A stretch of 64,000 bases of DNA from Caballeronia sp. TF1N1 (GTDB lineage: Bacteria > Pseudomonadota > Gammaproteobacteria > Burkholderiales > Burkholderiaceae), in contig NZ_CP084630.1 in assembly GCF_022878925.1 (NCBI RefSeq), forward strand, positions 62,001 through 126,000, read 5' to 3'. Numbering within the stretch: the first letter of the stretch is position 1; every line of letters begins with the position of its first letter. Below, piece after piece: positions 37,324 through 46,973 of the stretch. The notes beneath the pieces are model-generated. The model searched no databases. It saw only the letters and a list, made by a program, of their open reading frames with translations, and had not been told where the DNA came from. The translations under genes and the position numbers were made by a program.

Positions 37324-37352
37324 AAACGAAATCCATATCGACTCAGCATGCA

Positions 37353-37383
37353 ACAGATGTAGCGCAGCGCACGCGACACCTGT
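37353..37383 (-). promoter_or_regulatory. Candidate upstream activator site, module 2
   Basis: ACAGATGTAGCG (37353-37364) within a dyad: ACAGATGT pairs with ACACCTGT (37376-37383, one mismatch), and TGTAGCG with CGCGACA across 7 bp. It is about 91 bp upstream of the -24 element, matching module 1 in sequence, spacing and orientation. Confidence 0.58.
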
Positions 37384-37391
37384 GTACTACA

Positions 37392-38291
37392 TCAGGCACT
37401 AGGATCTCCCAATGCACCGACCTCCTCAGCAACAGCTACGAATGTCTCGATGCATGGGTTCCTGTTTAGCGGATCCCAAGTGACATTTAATTCGATGTAT
37501 GGCGGATCTCGCAGCGGCCTGAACTTTACTTTCCTTGGCCGTGCGGTCTTCATTGACTTGTGTACTAATGCGACGCCAAGACCTTGCCCGACCAGTGTCA
37601 CGATTGTTTGCTGATAGTTTGTCTCGAGACGTATCTTTGGCTCGAAGCCGCGCTGCTTGCAGTGCCCGAGGATAATGTCGTAGATGTATGGAGCTGCTGT
37701 TCTCGGCGAGATTAGGAACGACTCGTCTCGTAGATCAACGACGTCGATGGGGCCACTCCCACGAGCCAGATGATGGCCCGCCGGAAGAGCAGCCAAGAGG
37801 GGTTCCCGAAAAACCGTCTTTGTTGCCAGTTCACGAAGGTCGACCGGCGGGTACATCAGAGCGACGTCGGTAGTGCTTTGTCGAATGTCTTGCATGAGAA
37901 GTCGAGGAATCGACTCAGTGAGGTGAAGATCCACTGCCGGATACCGAGAAGCGTAGGCCAGCGTTATCGGGGGCACGACGCTGTATGCCGCCGCGAACAT
38001 AAAACCTACCGAAAGAGAGCCACTGCCGCCTTGGCTCGCGGTCCTCGCATTCTGTTTTGCTCGCTCCACCGACCCAAGAATGTCTTTGGCATCGTGCTGA
38101 AACCTCTTGCCTGCGGCCGACAACTTTACGCTCCTCCGATTGCGCTCAAACAGCACAACGCCCACCTCCTCCTCAAGCAACGCGATTTGTCGCGACAACG
38201 GCGGTTGTGAAATGTTCAGACGTTCAGCAGCGCGCCCAAAGTGCAGGGTTTCCGCCAAGGTAACAAAGTAGTGGAGATGCCGTAACTCCAT
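37392..38291 (-). CDS. LysR-family regulator, module 2
   Basis: A 299-residue LysR protein from ATG 38291 (MELRHLHYFVTLAETLHFGRAAERLNISQPPLSRQ). The effector domain begins SLSVGFMFAAAYSVVPPITLAY. The frame is open further upstream, but every family member starts at MELR. Paralogous to 23240-24145. It precedes the DUF296 operon and is divergent from the activator gene, with the TGTATTGGA motif between them. Confidence 0.9.
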   Translation of the reverse strand: MELRHLHYFVTLAETLHFGRAAERLNISQPPLSRQIALLEEEVGVVLFERNRRSVKLSAAGKRFQHDAKDILGSVERAKQNARTASQGGSGSLSVGFMFAAAYSVVPPITLAYASRYPAVDLHLTESIPRLLMQDIRQSTTDVALMYPPVDLRELATKTVFREPLLAALPAGHHLARGSGPIDVVDLRDESFLISPRTAAPYIYDIILGHCKQRGFEPKIRLETNYQQTIVTLVGQGLGVALVHKSMKTARPRKVKFRPLRDPPYIELNVTWDPLNRNPCIETFVAVAEEVGALGDPSA

Positions 38292-38326
38292 GTTATTCCC
38301 TGTAGGTATCACAGCCTGCCTTTTAT

Positions 38327-38341
38327 TGTATTGGAAAATAT
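38327..38341. promoter_or_regulatory. Motif shared with module 1 LysR/activator intergenic region
   Basis: TGTATTGGAAAATAT, matching 24216-24230 at 13 of 15 positions. It lies 36 bp upstream of the LysR start codon and about 120 bp before the activator start chosen here. Confidence 0.5.
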
Positions 38342-38462
38342 GAGTGGCGAGCATTACTCTTGCATCACACAGTCGCATATGTATCGGCCAAAAGCCGTTA
38401 GCGCGCCGGTTAAGAGCTATGGCTTACCACCAAGTGAGCCGAATACAAGAACGGAGACAGTC

Positions 38463-39533
38463 GTGAGCCACCAAAAAGTAGCCCACAACGCCCCTTCACA
38501 GGGTTCAGTGGTTAAACGAAAGCCTGACGTACTCGACAGTGCAATGCTGGACGTTATGGACCGTGGCCGATGTTTCACCGATCGCGGTATTCCAGTTCTA
38601 CTGCTCGGTGAGACTGGGACCGGCAAAGAAGTGGTTGCTCGGAAGTTGCACGAGCAAAGCACGCGCGGGGCACAGCCTCTCATTACGCTCAACTGCGCAT
38701 CGATTCCTGAGTCATTGGTGGAAAGCGAGCTCTTCGGCTATGCTCGCGGTGCATTCTCCGGTGCATTGCCCGGCGGTATGAAAGGGAAGATTGAAGCGGC
38801 CGATGGCGGTACGCTCTTCCTTGACGAAATCGGCGACATGCCACTTAATCAACAGGCTCGACTACTGCGAGCACTTTCAGAGCGAGAAATCACGCCACTA
38901 GGTGCCACGAAACCCGTGCCCGTTGATTTCCAACTAATTTGCGCGACGCACCAAGACTTGCCGAAGCTTGTTCGCACAGGTGCTTTCCGCTCTGACCTTT
39001 TCTATCGGATTGCAGTTGGAATTCTTCGTCTGCCGACGCTACGGGAGCGCGCTGACTTCGAAATTCTCGTATCACAAATTGCAGAAGAAGAATTCGGTGG
39101 TTCGGTATCAATTGAAACAAGTACTTGGGAGCTGCTCCTTGAATGCGAATGGCCTGGAAACATTCGACAACTGCGGGCAGCGCTGCGGTGTGCATGTGCG
39201 TTGAGTAAAGACGGCACGCTTCGTCCTCACGACTTGCCCCTTGACCTTATTCTCCTCCCGCCGGCTGTCCCTTCGTTAGAAGCTGAGCGCTCGATCCACT
39301 CGAGCTTAGTGAACAAGGCGGACATCTTCGCAGATGCTAACCCCTCTCAAAAACGCGAACGCGTCATCCAAGTTCTAGCGGGCAGTCGATGGAACATGTC
39401 TGCCGCAGCGAAAAATCTTGGGATCTGCCGATCCACACTTTATCGGCAACTAAAGTCCCTCGGTATTACCCACATCAAGGACGCTGAGGTGGCGTTGAGT
39501 AGCGCCTCACCTGTCCTTGCCGCCAGACGATAA
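38463..39533 (+). CDS. Sigma-54-dependent activator without sensory domain, module 2
   Basis: A 356-residue enhancer-binding protein: GETGTGKE (about 49-56), GAFSGA (about 96-101) in place of GAFTGA, GTLFLDEIGD, SDLFYRIAVGILRLPTLRER, and a C-terminal Fis helix-turn-helix (IQVLAGSRWNMSAAAKNLGICRSTLYRQLKSL). GTG 38463 is chosen because GGAG lies 7 bp upstream and the N-terminus then matches its paralogue in length; an upstream ATG (38340) overlaps the shared regulatory motif. No sensory domain. It faces the TRAP operon. Confidence 0.88.
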   Translation: MSHQKVAHNAPSQGSVVKRKPDVLDSAMLDVMDRGRCFTDRGIPVLLLGETGTGKEVVARKLHEQSTRGAQPLITLNCASIPESLVESELFGYARGAFSGALPGGMKGKIEAADGGTLFLDEIGDMPLNQQARLLRALSEREITPLGATKPVPVDFQLICATHQDLPKLVRTGAFRSDLFYRIAVGILRLPTLRERADFEILVSQIAEEEFGGSVSIETSTWELLLECEWPGNIRQLRAALRCACALSKDGTLRPHDLPLDLILLPPAVPSLEAERSIHSSLVNKADIFADANPSQKRERVIQVLAGSRWNMSAAAKNLGICRSTLYRQLKSLGITHIKDAEVALSSASPVLAARR

Positions 39534-39662
39534 ATCTACAAAGCTATTTGTAAATGTCTTATTAGTGCGTCGCAACATGCTCATGGAACCGACGTTCTCA
39601 GTAAGTTGACCTAATCGTTTTCCCTTATAAAAGGCCGACAAACGGCTGTTCAGGAGACATTG

Positions 39663-40682
39663 ATGTACACAACCAACAGACGTTCCTTCCTTAAAGTCAT
39701 GGCGGTTGCAGCTTCCGCGCCATCTCTTGCTGTGACCTCGCATTCTGCCCGAGCGGCAGAGTTTACCCTCCGTTACGCTAACAATCTACCTTCCGCGCAC
39801 CCCATGAATGTTCGAGCCAAGGAGATGGCTGCGCGCGTGGCTTCAGAGTCCAAGGGACGGGTGGAAATTCAGATCTTCCCGAATAACCAGTTGGGAAGCG
39901 ACACAGACACTCTTTCGCAGCTCCGTTCGGGCGCGGTCGACTTTTTCACGCTATCGCCCTTGATTCTTGGAACGTTCATTCCCGCGGCCCAGATCAGCGG
40001 GATCGGCTTTGCGTTCAACGACTACAACAACGTTTGGGCCGCAATGGACGGGGAGTTAGGCGCTCACGTCCGCAAGCAGATTGGTGCAACGTCAATCTTC
40101 GCTTTCGAGAAGATCTGGAATGGCGGCTTCCGCCAAATCACAACTGGCGCCAAACCCATCGCGCAGGCCAGAGACCTCCAGGGCGTGAAGCTTCGCGTTC
40201 CCCCGAGCCCTCTGTGGACATCAATGTTCAAGGATTTTGGAGCTGCTCCAGCGAGCGTCAACTTTGCCGAAGTGTATTCGGCTCTTCAGACGCACGTCGT
40301 TGAAGGTCAAGAAAACCCTCTGTCCATCATCTATACGGCAAAACTCTACGAAGTTCAGAAGTTTTGCTCGCTGACGAACCACATGTGGGACGGGTTCTGG
40401 TTCCTTGGTAACAAGGAGTCATTTGGCCGCCTCTCTCCGGAACTTCAGACCATAGTACGAAACGCAATTAATGATGCTGGCACGAAACAGCGAGAGGACG
40501 TTGTTCAACTCGACCAAACGCTGCGCGCCAAGCTTGAAAGCACTGGCCTGACATTCAACGAAGTTGACAAGGCGTCTTTCCGCCAACAGCTCCAAGCGGC
40601 TGGCTTCTACGCTGAATGGCAAAAAAAGTTCGGGCCGCAGGCTTGGGCGCTTCTTGAGAAATACTCTGGAAAGTTGGGGTAA
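39663..40682 (+). CDS. TRAP transporter substrate-binding protein (DctP family), Tat-exported
   Basis: A 339-residue periplasmic solute receptor. The N-terminus has a twin-arginine signal (NRRSFLKVMAVAASAPSLAVTSHSARAA); the mature part has the DctP features FTLRYANNLPSAHPMN, RVEIQIFPNNQLGSDTDTLSQLRSGAVDFF, GVKLRVPPSPLWTSMFKDFGAAP and VEGQENPLSIIYTAKLYEVQKF. The Arg in KLRVP usually contacts a substrate carboxylate. GGAG precedes ATG 39663. First gene of a run of at least five closely spaced genes; the ligand is probably an organic acid. Confidence 0.92.
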   Translation: MYTTNRRSFLKVMAVAASAPSLAVTSHSARAAEFTLRYANNLPSAHPMNVRAKEMAARVASESKGRVEIQIFPNNQLGSDTDTLSQLRSGAVDFFTLSPLILGTFIPAAQISGIGFAFNDYNNVWAAMDGELGAHVRKQIGATSIFAFEKIWNGGFRQITTGAKPIAQARDLQGVKLRVPPSPLWTSMFKDFGAAPASVNFAEVYSALQTHVVEGQENPLSIIYTAKLYEVQKFCSLTNHMWDGFWFLGNKESFGRLSPELQTIVRNAINDAGTKQREDVVQLDQTLRAKLESTGLTFNEVDKASFRQQLQAAGFYAEWQKKFGPQAWALLEKYSGKLG

Positions 40683-40687
40683 TCGTC

Positions 40688-42583
40688 ATGCAAACCACGC
40701 ATTCCCTTACGCATGGTTCCGATGCCGCTCAGTCGATCCGCCTGTCTGCCGTATTGGCCAAGGCGCTTGTCCGCGTCGTGGAGCTTGCCGCTGCCGCGAT
40801 TCTTGCCATTGAAGTTGGCGTTCTTTTTTGTGGGGTGATTTGGCGGTATGCCTTGAACGATCCACTCGTTTGGTCCGACGAAGTGGCATCTGCACTGTTC
40901 AGTTGGCTAGCTATGCTTGGCGCGGTACTGGCTCTGAGCCGTGGCGAACACATGAAGATGACCGCCGTCGTCAAGAAGTGGTCGCCAGCCGCACAAGCGT
41001 GGGCGGAGAGTGTAGCGTCCCTGACTGTTTGCGTGTTCGTCGCGATGATTATGCTTCCTGCGACTCACCACGCTAGCGAGCAGATGGACATTACAACTCC
41101 AGCGCTTGGTATGCCTGACGGTTTTCGCGCTGCCGCACTTCCTGTGGGTGCTGCGCTGATGCTTATAGTCGCCATCACGAAATTGTTTATGTTGAACAGC
41201 TTGAAGTCGTGTGTTGCGGCATTTGCTACCGTCGGTGTTGTCGCGGCTGCTCTTTGGTTCAGCGCTCCCGCGCTTTTGTCTATGGGCAATTTGAACCTAC
41301 TCATTTTTTTCATTGCAATCGTCGGCGGAGCAATTATTCTCGGCACGCCTATCGCCTTTGCATTTGGAATCGCGACGGTGAGTTATTTGGTGCTTGTCAC
41401 ACATGCTCCGCTTGCTATCGTCGTTAGCCGCATGGACGAGGGCATGGCTAACTTGGTGCTGTTGGCGGTCCCAGTCTTCGTTCTGCTTGGTACGCTTCTT
41501 GAAATTAGCGGACTTGCGCGGTCGCTCGTCAACTTCATGTGTTCGCTGCTTGGACATGTTCGCGGCGGCTTGCAATACGTACTATTAGGGGCGATTTTTC
41601 TTGTTTCTGGCATTTCGGGGTCGAAAGCCGCCGACATGGCCGCTGTCGCACCCGCACTGTTCCCGGAGATGAAGAAGCACGGCTCTGATCCTGATGAGCT
41701 GGCCGCGCTCCTTAGTGCATCCGGGGCTATGACCGAAACCATCCCGCCGAGCCTAGTACTTATAACAATCGGAGCCGTGTGCGGTGTGTCGATCAGCGCC
41801 TTGTTCGTTGGCGGTCTGCTTCCGGCGGTCGTAGCAACGTTGGCAATTGCAGTGGTTTGCTGGCTACGCGCGCGGTCGGGTCCGGCACCGACACTGAAAC
41901 GCGCTTCGCTTAAGCAGATCGGCCTGACCTTCCTCGCGGCGTTCCCTGCGCTGTTGCTTCCCATCCTCATCCGGGTCGCCGTGGTTGAAGGCGTTGCGAC
42001 GGCGACGGAGGTATCGACTCTCGCTGTCGGTTACACGCTCGTATTCGCTTTGCTTGCACGAGCCGTCGGCCGCAACGTGCAGCTTAAACGGCTCTACACC
42101 ATGCTTGTAGACGCCGCTGCTCTCTCAGGCGCGATTCTCCTTATCATCGGTTTGGCAACATCGATGGCTTGGGCCCTTACGCGCTCTGGTTTCTCAAACC
42201 AACTTGTCGCGTTGATGCAGAGCGCGCCCGGCGGGTCGATTGGCTTCATGCTGGTGACGATCGTTAGTTTCGCAATCCTCGGCAGCGTGCTGGAAGGTAT
42301 CCCCGCTATCGTTCTGTTCGGGCCGTTGCTTTTCCCTGTCGCAAGAGCACTTCACGTCAACGACGTGCACTACGCGATGGTCGTCATCCTTGCGATGGGG
42401 CTCGGCCTATTTGCACCACCATTCGGGGTTGGCTTTTATGCAGCGTGTGCGATCGGAAAGGTTTCGCCGGACGGCGTTGGCCCGAAGGTGTGGCGTTACA
42501 TGTTCGCGTTACTGATTGCGCTCCTCGTTGTGACCTTCGTCCCTTGGTTATCCACGGGTTTCCTCTCTTCGGCCCATATCTGA
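40688..42583 (+). CDS. Fused TRAP transporter permease (DctQ-DctM)
   Basis: A 631-residue membrane protein joining both TRAP permease subunits. Residues about 25-170 are the small DctQ subunit (FCGVIWRYALNDPLVWSDEVASALFSWLAMLGAVLAL), and about 195-620 the large DctM subunit (GTPIAFAFGIATVSYLV; LLAVPVFVLLGTLLEISGLA; VSGISGSKAADMAAVAPAL; ALLSASGAMTETIPPS; FAPPFGVGFYAAC). It starts 5 bp after dctP and works with that receptor in sodium-driven uptake. Fused forms are a known variant. Confidence 0.92.
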   Translation: MQTTHSLTHGSDAAQSIRLSAVLAKALVRVVELAAAAILAIEVGVLFCGVIWRYALNDPLVWSDEVASALFSWLAMLGAVLALSRGEHMKMTAVVKKWSPAAQAWAESVASLTVCVFVAMIMLPATHHASEQMDITTPALGMPDGFRAAALPVGAALMLIVAITKLFMLNSLKSCVAAFATVGVVAAALWFSAPALLSMGNLNLLIFFIAIVGGAIILGTPIAFAFGIATVSYLVLVTHAPLAIVVSRMDEGMANLVLLAVPVFVLLGTLLEISGLARSLVNFMCSLLGHVRGGLQYVLLGAIFLVSGISGSKAADMAAVAPALFPEMKKHGSDPDELAALLSASGAMTETIPPSLVLITIGAVCGVSISALFVGGLLPAVVATLAIAVVCWLRARSGPAPTLKRASLKQIGLTFLAAFPALLLPILIRVAVVEGVATATEVSTLAVGYTLVFALLARAVGRNVQLKRLYTMLVDAAALSGAILLIIGLATSMAWALTRSGFSNQLVALMQSAPGGSIGFMLVTIVSFAILGSVLEGIPAIVLFGPLLFPVARALHVNDVHYAMVVILAMGLGLFAPPFGVGFYAACAIGKVSPDGVGPKVWRYMFALLIALLVVTFVPWLSTGFLSSAHI

Positions 42584-42604
42584 ACCGCTTGCGGAGTAAT
42601 TATC

Positions 42605-43411
42605 ATGCGGGATACCACTAACACAGAAGTATCAAAAGCACGTCGTGTGGCTAATTCGAATGGTCGCGTCGCGCTCGTCACTGGCGCCGCAATGGGCATT
42701 GGAGCTGCGATTGCAAAACGTCTAGCAGCCGACGGCTTTAGCGTTGTGTTGGGCGACCTAAATCTCGACGCAGCTGAGTCGCTTGCTCAAGAGCTCTGCG
42801 CCCAAGGACACACCGCGATCGCGGTCACGCTAGATGTCGGAAGTGATGCCTCGATTCATGCGGCGTTCGAACAGATTGTGGCGCACTTTGCACGCTGCGA
42901 TGTTCTGGTCAACAACGCAGGCATTGCTAAAACTTACCCCTTTGAGTCTTATCCGCTCGCGCATTGGCGTGCAGTGATGGATGTCAATGTGACGGGACCT
43001 ATGCTCCTCGCACAACAGGCCGTCCAGCACATGAAGAAGCAAAGCTGGGGTCGGGTCATCAACATCGCGTCTGTAGCTGGTATTCGAGCCAGCGCAGGTC
43101 GAACAGCGTACGGGACGTCTAAGTCTGCCGTCATTGGATTGACCCGACAGATGGCGATCGAACTGGCAGCTCAAGGCGTGACTGCAAACGCCATTGCTCC
43201 TGGTCCCATTGAAACTCCAATGGTGGCAACACTGCACTCCGACACCACCAGGGACAATTTTCTGAAGCAAGTGCCCATGAAGCGATACGGTGCCCCAGAA
43301 GAAATTGCCGGCGTCGTCTCCTTTCTCGCTTCAGATGACGCCTCTTACGTAACCGGACAAACGCTCGCCGTCGATGGCGGATTCATTGCCGCTGGTGTGC
43401 TTGAAATTTAG
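42605..43411 (+). CDS. Short-chain dehydrogenase/reductase
   Basis: A 268-residue classical SDR: cofactor motif TGAAMGIGAAIAK, NNAG at about 100, catalytic Ser in NIASVAG and Y-x-x-x-K in AYGTSKSA, with the C-terminal YVTGQTLAVDGGF. Typical of 3-ketoacyl-type or alcohol dehydrogenases. GGAG precedes ATG 42605. In this operon it probably oxidises a hydroxy intermediate to the ketone cleaved by the thiolase that follows. Confidence 0.92.
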   Translation: MRDTTNTEVSKARRVANSNGRVALVTGAAMGIGAAIAKRLAADGFSVVLGDLNLDAAESLAQELCAQGHTAIAVTLDVGSDASIHAAFEQIVAHFARCDVLVNNAGIAKTYPFESYPLAHWRAVMDVNVTGPMLLAQQAVQHMKKQSWGRVINIASVAGIRASAGRTAYGTSKSAVIGLTRQMAIELAAQGVTANAIAPGPIETPMVATLHSDTTRDNFLKQVPMKRYGAPEEIAGVVSFLASDDASYVTGQTLAVDGGFIAAGVLEI

Positions 43412-43433
43412 TACTAACTTGGAGGAATTTATC

Positions 43434-44606
43434 GTGACCGCTCAACCTCTCATCATCGGGTGGAGTCATCTTCCGTTTGGAAAGCTCGATGCGCTCGAAC
43501 CTGAAGAAATGATTTCTAAGTCCGCGTCAGGTGCCATCGAGCACGCAGGGATTGACGCCAGTGTTATCGATTCGGTTCACATAGGAACTTTTAATGCGGG
43601 ATTTGTGTATCAGGATTTCCCGTCGGCACTTATCTTCAATTCAATTCCCAGCCTTCGCTATGCTGCGACCGTGCGTTGCGAGAACGCATGCGCGACCGGC
43701 TCCGCAGCTCTGTACTCGGCACTCGACGCTGTGCGCTCGGGACGTTCGAAATACGCGCTCGTGATCGGCATGGAAAAGATGACTTCAATTCCCACGAAGG
43801 AAGTGGGGGACATCCTGCAAAAGTGCTCGTACGCAAAAGAGGAAGCCGGTGTGCCTGGTGGTTTTGCGGGCATCTTCGGGACAATCGCGCAAGCCTACTT
43901 TGACAAGTATGGCGATCAGTCCGACGCACTTGCCGCTATCGCAGCAAAGAATCATCGCAATGGCATGGCTAACCCGTATGCTCACATGCGTCGCGACTTC
44001 GGATTCGACTTCTGCCGCAATCCGTCTGAAAAAAATCCTTTCGTTGCGGGGCCGCTCAAGCGTACCGATTGCTCTCTGATTTCTGACGGGGCCGCCGCGA
44101 TGATCATTGCCGCCGATAACGTTGCTACAAGTCCTCGCCGCGCAATCGCGTTTCGTTCGAGCTTGCAGATCAGCGATTACCTCCCGCTCTCTAGGCGCGA
44201 CAAGACTCGGTTTGAAGGCGCGCAACGCGCTTGGCAGCATGGGCTCGAACAAGCTAAGTTGACGCTTGACGACCTCTCTTTCGTCGAGACCCACGACTGT
44301 TTCACGATTGCAGAACTGCTTGAATACGAAGCGATGGGCCTTGCAAAGTCTGGCGAAGGTGCCAGGGTCATCCTTGACGGCGTTACGGCCAAGGACGGGA
44401 AGTTGCCGGTTAATCCCTCGGGCGGTTTGAAAGCCAAGGGGCATCCGATAGGTGCCACAGGCGTCTCTATGCACGTTATGGCAGCCATGCAACTCGCCAA
44501 CGAAGCCGGCGACATGCAAATTCCGAACGCTACTTTCGCCGGCGTATTCAACATGGGCGGTGCTGCCGTCACTAACTACTTAAGCATCCTTGAGCGAACA
44601 GCTTAA
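43434..44606 (+). CDS. SCP2-type thiolase 2
   Basis: A 390-residue SCP-x/SCP2-class thiolase. Nucleophile Cys in VRCENACATGSAALYSALDA, HDCFTIAELLEYEAMG, His in NPSGGLKAKGHPIGATG and the VFNMGGAAVTNYLSILE end. A strong GGAGG before GTG 43434 sets the start. It follows the SDR by 22 bp. Full-length paralogue of thiolase 1 (32608-33774), which sits with module 1. Confidence 0.9.
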   Translation: MTAQPLIIGWSHLPFGKLDALEPEEMISKSASGAIEHAGIDASVIDSVHIGTFNAGFVYQDFPSALIFNSIPSLRYAATVRCENACATGSAALYSALDAVRSGRSKYALVIGMEKMTSIPTKEVGDILQKCSYAKEEAGVPGGFAGIFGTIAQAYFDKYGDQSDALAAIAAKNHRNGMANPYAHMRRDFGFDFCRNPSEKNPFVAGPLKRTDCSLISDGAAAMIIAADNVATSPRRAIAFRSSLQISDYLPLSRRDKTRFEGAQRAWQHGLEQAKLTLDDLSFVETHDCFTIAELLEYEAMGLAKSGEGARVILDGVTAKDGKLPVNPSGGLKAKGHPIGATGVSMHVMAAMQLANEAGDMQIPNATFAGVFNMGGAAVTNYLSILERTA

Positions 44607-44646
44607 CGCACATCTGGTCGAAAGACGCATTGTATTGAGGATTGAC

Positions 44647-46248
44647 ATGCTTACCACCGTTATGAATTTGGGTGACCTCCTGACTCAGGTTGCTCGACGC
44701 TTTCCCAAAGAACCTGGCTTTATCACGTCGGAAAGGACGTGGACGTGGGAAGAAATCAACGCGCGAGTGAACGCTGTTTGTGTTGCTTTACGTCAAGAGG
44801 GCGTTAAGCCGGGAGACCGAGTGCTGGTGCATTCCCGCAACAATATCGCGCTTTTTGAAAGCGCGTGGGCTGCGTTCAAACTCGGTGCCATTTGGGTTCC
44901 TACAAACTATAAAATTGCACCTCCGGAGGCCGCTTATCTAGGGCAATCTAGCCGCGCGAGCGTGATGATCTATGACAGTGGGTTCGAGAATTACGTTGAC
45001 GCTGTTCGCGAGGTGTCGCCGGTTCTAAAGACCGTCGTCGCGCTTGGTAAGCCACGCGACGGGGAGCTAAATTACGAGGAACTCGCTGGCGCGCCGAGCA
45101 CAGACTTCAACTCGGCGGAAGTAGATAGGGACGCCCCCCTTTGGTTTTTCTACACATCTGGCACTACCGGTCGTCCGAAGGCCGGAACCCTGACCCACGG
45201 ACAGATGGCGTTCGTCATCACAAATCACCTTGCAGACCTAATGCCCGGTATCGACCATCGATCTCGCTCGTTGGTTGTCGCGCCCCTATCCCATGGCGCA
45301 GGTATTCACGCCCTGGTCAACACAGCTCGCGGCGCCGCAAGCGTGATACCGAGCGGTGATCGCCTCGACGCTGAAGAGGTTTGGTGTTTGGTTGAAAAAC
45401 ACCGTGTGGATAATATGTTCACCGTGCCAACAATCGTCAAGGTCATCAGTGAGCACGAAAGCGTTGACCGCTACGATCACAGCTCTCTCAAGTTCTTGAT
45501 TTATGCTGGTGCTCCGATGTACCGCGCTGACCAAAAGCATGCGCTTAAGAAGTTGGGACCGGTCCTCGTCCAATACTATGGGCTAGGAGAAGTAACTGGC
45601 AATATCACCGTGCTCCCAACGTGGATGCACAGAGAAGATGACGATGCGGCGGACGCACGGGTCGGAACGTGTGGTTATCCAAGAACGGGAATTGACGTCG
45701 CCATTCTCGACGACGAAGGTAATCGACTAGCACCGTTTCAGACCGGCGAAATCTGCGTGCGCGGTCCCGCTGTCATGGTGGGATACGACGACAATCCGGA
45801 AGCTAACAGGAAAGCTTTTAAGCACAATTGGTTTCACACAGGCGACCTCGGTCACATCGACCGCGATGGCTTCCTGTATGTGACGGGACGTTCTTCCGAT
45901 ATGTATATCTCCGGTGGCTCCAACGTCTATCCACGAGAAGTCGAGGAAGTACTTTTGCAGCACCCAGGCGCGCAAGAGGTTGCTGTGCTCGGCATGCCAG
46001 ACGAAAAGTGGGGTGAAATCGGCGTTGCCGTCATCGTGCGTCGGGGCGGCCTCGCCGTCTCGGATGAGGAACTATTAGCGTATCTTGACGGTCGTCTGGC
46101 CAAATACAAATGGCCGCGACGCTTCGTCTACTGGGATGCACTTCCCAAATCAGCGTACGGGAAGATCACAAAGAAGGACGTTCGCGCTCGTTTGATTGCC
46201 GAAGCAGAAGGCGTCGCGGCCAACGTCGCGAGTGTGGTAAGTGCGTAG
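44647..46248 (+). CDS. Acyl-CoA synthetase (AMP-binding)
   Basis: A 533-residue ANL-superfamily ligase: phosphate loop FFYTSGTTGRPKAGTLTH, YYGLGEVTGN, hinge region FHTGDLGHIDRDGFLYVTGRSSDMYISGG and catalytic Lys in PKSAYGKITK. It would activate the imported acid as a CoA thioester for the SDR/thiolase steps. ATG 44647 has TGAGGA upstream; the longer frame from 44590 overlaps the thiolase stop and lacks a ribosome site. Confidence 0.92.
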   Translation: MLTTVMNLGDLLTQVARRFPKEPGFITSERTWTWEEINARVNAVCVALRQEGVKPGDRVLVHSRNNIALFESAWAAFKLGAIWVPTNYKIAPPEAAYLGQSSRASVMIYDSGFENYVDAVREVSPVLKTVVALGKPRDGELNYEELAGAPSTDFNSAEVDRDAPLWFFYTSGTTGRPKAGTLTHGQMAFVITNHLADLMPGIDHRSRSLVVAPLSHGAGIHALVNTARGAASVIPSGDRLDAEEVWCLVEKHRVDNMFTVPTIVKVISEHESVDRYDHSSLKFLIYAGAPMYRADQKHALKKLGPVLVQYYGLGEVTGNITVLPTWMHREDDDAADARVGTCGYPRTGIDVAILDDEGNRLAPFQTGEICVRGPAVMVGYDDNPEANRKAFKHNWFHTGDLGHIDRDGFLYVTGRSSDMYISGGSNVYPREVEEVLLQHPGAQEVAVLGMPDEKWGEIGVAVIVRRGGLAVSDEELLAYLDGRLAKYKWPRRFVYWDALPKSAYGKITKKDVRARLIAEAEGVAANVASVVSA

Positions 46249-46805
46249 TGGCCGAATATAGCATCGGCCAATTCAGCCCCAGGATTCATCCCGATGCCTA
46301 CATTTCCAGTCACGCTATCGTGATTGGAAACGTGGAAATTGCAGAGGGTGCATCCGTCTGGCCAGGGGTCATCATCCGCGGCGATAACGAGAAAATTGTA
46401 ATTGGGCCCGATTCGAATATCCAGGATGGTGCCGTAATCCACGCTGACCCCGGCTATCCTGTTGTTATAGGCGACTCCGTGTCGATTGGACATATGGCAG
46501 TGCTGCATGGCTGCCAAGTTGGTGCGGCAAGCCTCGTTGGCATACAGGCTGTAGTGCTGAATGGCGCAGTTATTGGGAATAGGTGTCTTGTCGGCGCATG
46601 CGCACTCGTGCCGCAAGGCAAGGTGGTTAAGGATTCCTCTCTGATTATCGGCAGCCCGGCGAAGGCGTTACGGACCCTGTCCGATGAAGAAGCAGCTTTT
46701 ATAGCTCGCAATGCGCGAGAGTATCGCGAGAGGGCGCAGCGTTACCGTCATGAGTTGCGGCGACTAGGCCAAAATGTTCGCGTTAATGCAAGTGCTTCGC
46801 TTTGA
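46248..46805 (+). CDS. Gamma-carbonic-anhydrase-like hexapeptide-repeat protein
   Basis: A 185-residue left-handed beta-helix protein of the gamma-CA/PaaY group. The three zinc-ligand histidines are in place (AVIHADPG, IGHMAVLHGC), followed by hexapeptide repeats and a C-terminal helix (EEAAFIARNAREYRERAQRYR). PaaY-like members are thioesterases that rescue CoA in phenylacetate catabolism, so a CoA-related role beside the ligase is plausible. GTG 46248 shares its G with the ligase stop (TAGTG), indicating translational coupling. Confidence 0.88.
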   Translation: MAEYSIGQFSPRIHPDAYISSHAIVIGNVEIAEGASVWPGVIIRGDNEKIVIGPDSNIQDGAVIHADPGYPVVIGDSVSIGHMAVLHGCQVGAASLVGIQAVVLNGAVIGNRCLVGACALVPQGKVVKDSSLIIGSPAKALRTLSDEEAAFIARNAREYRERAQRYRHELRRLGQNVRVNASASL

Positions 46806-46973
46806 AGGTCCATAAATTTTCTGAAACTAAACGCTGGCCCAATCACCCAAACATCAGGAACGAAGTTGCGCAGAGCGGTTCCTCTGCGCAGTTCCTCCGC
46901 ACGAGTCCAGAGCAAGTTTATGCGTCGGCTAAAGAAGAATTCCGCTCGTTGGTCACGTAATGCCAGAAATGAA

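Noticed and set aside
39632..39650. GG-N10-GC match just before the TRAP operon
   Set aside because: Both boxes are poor and the implied start would fall at or after the ribosome binding site.
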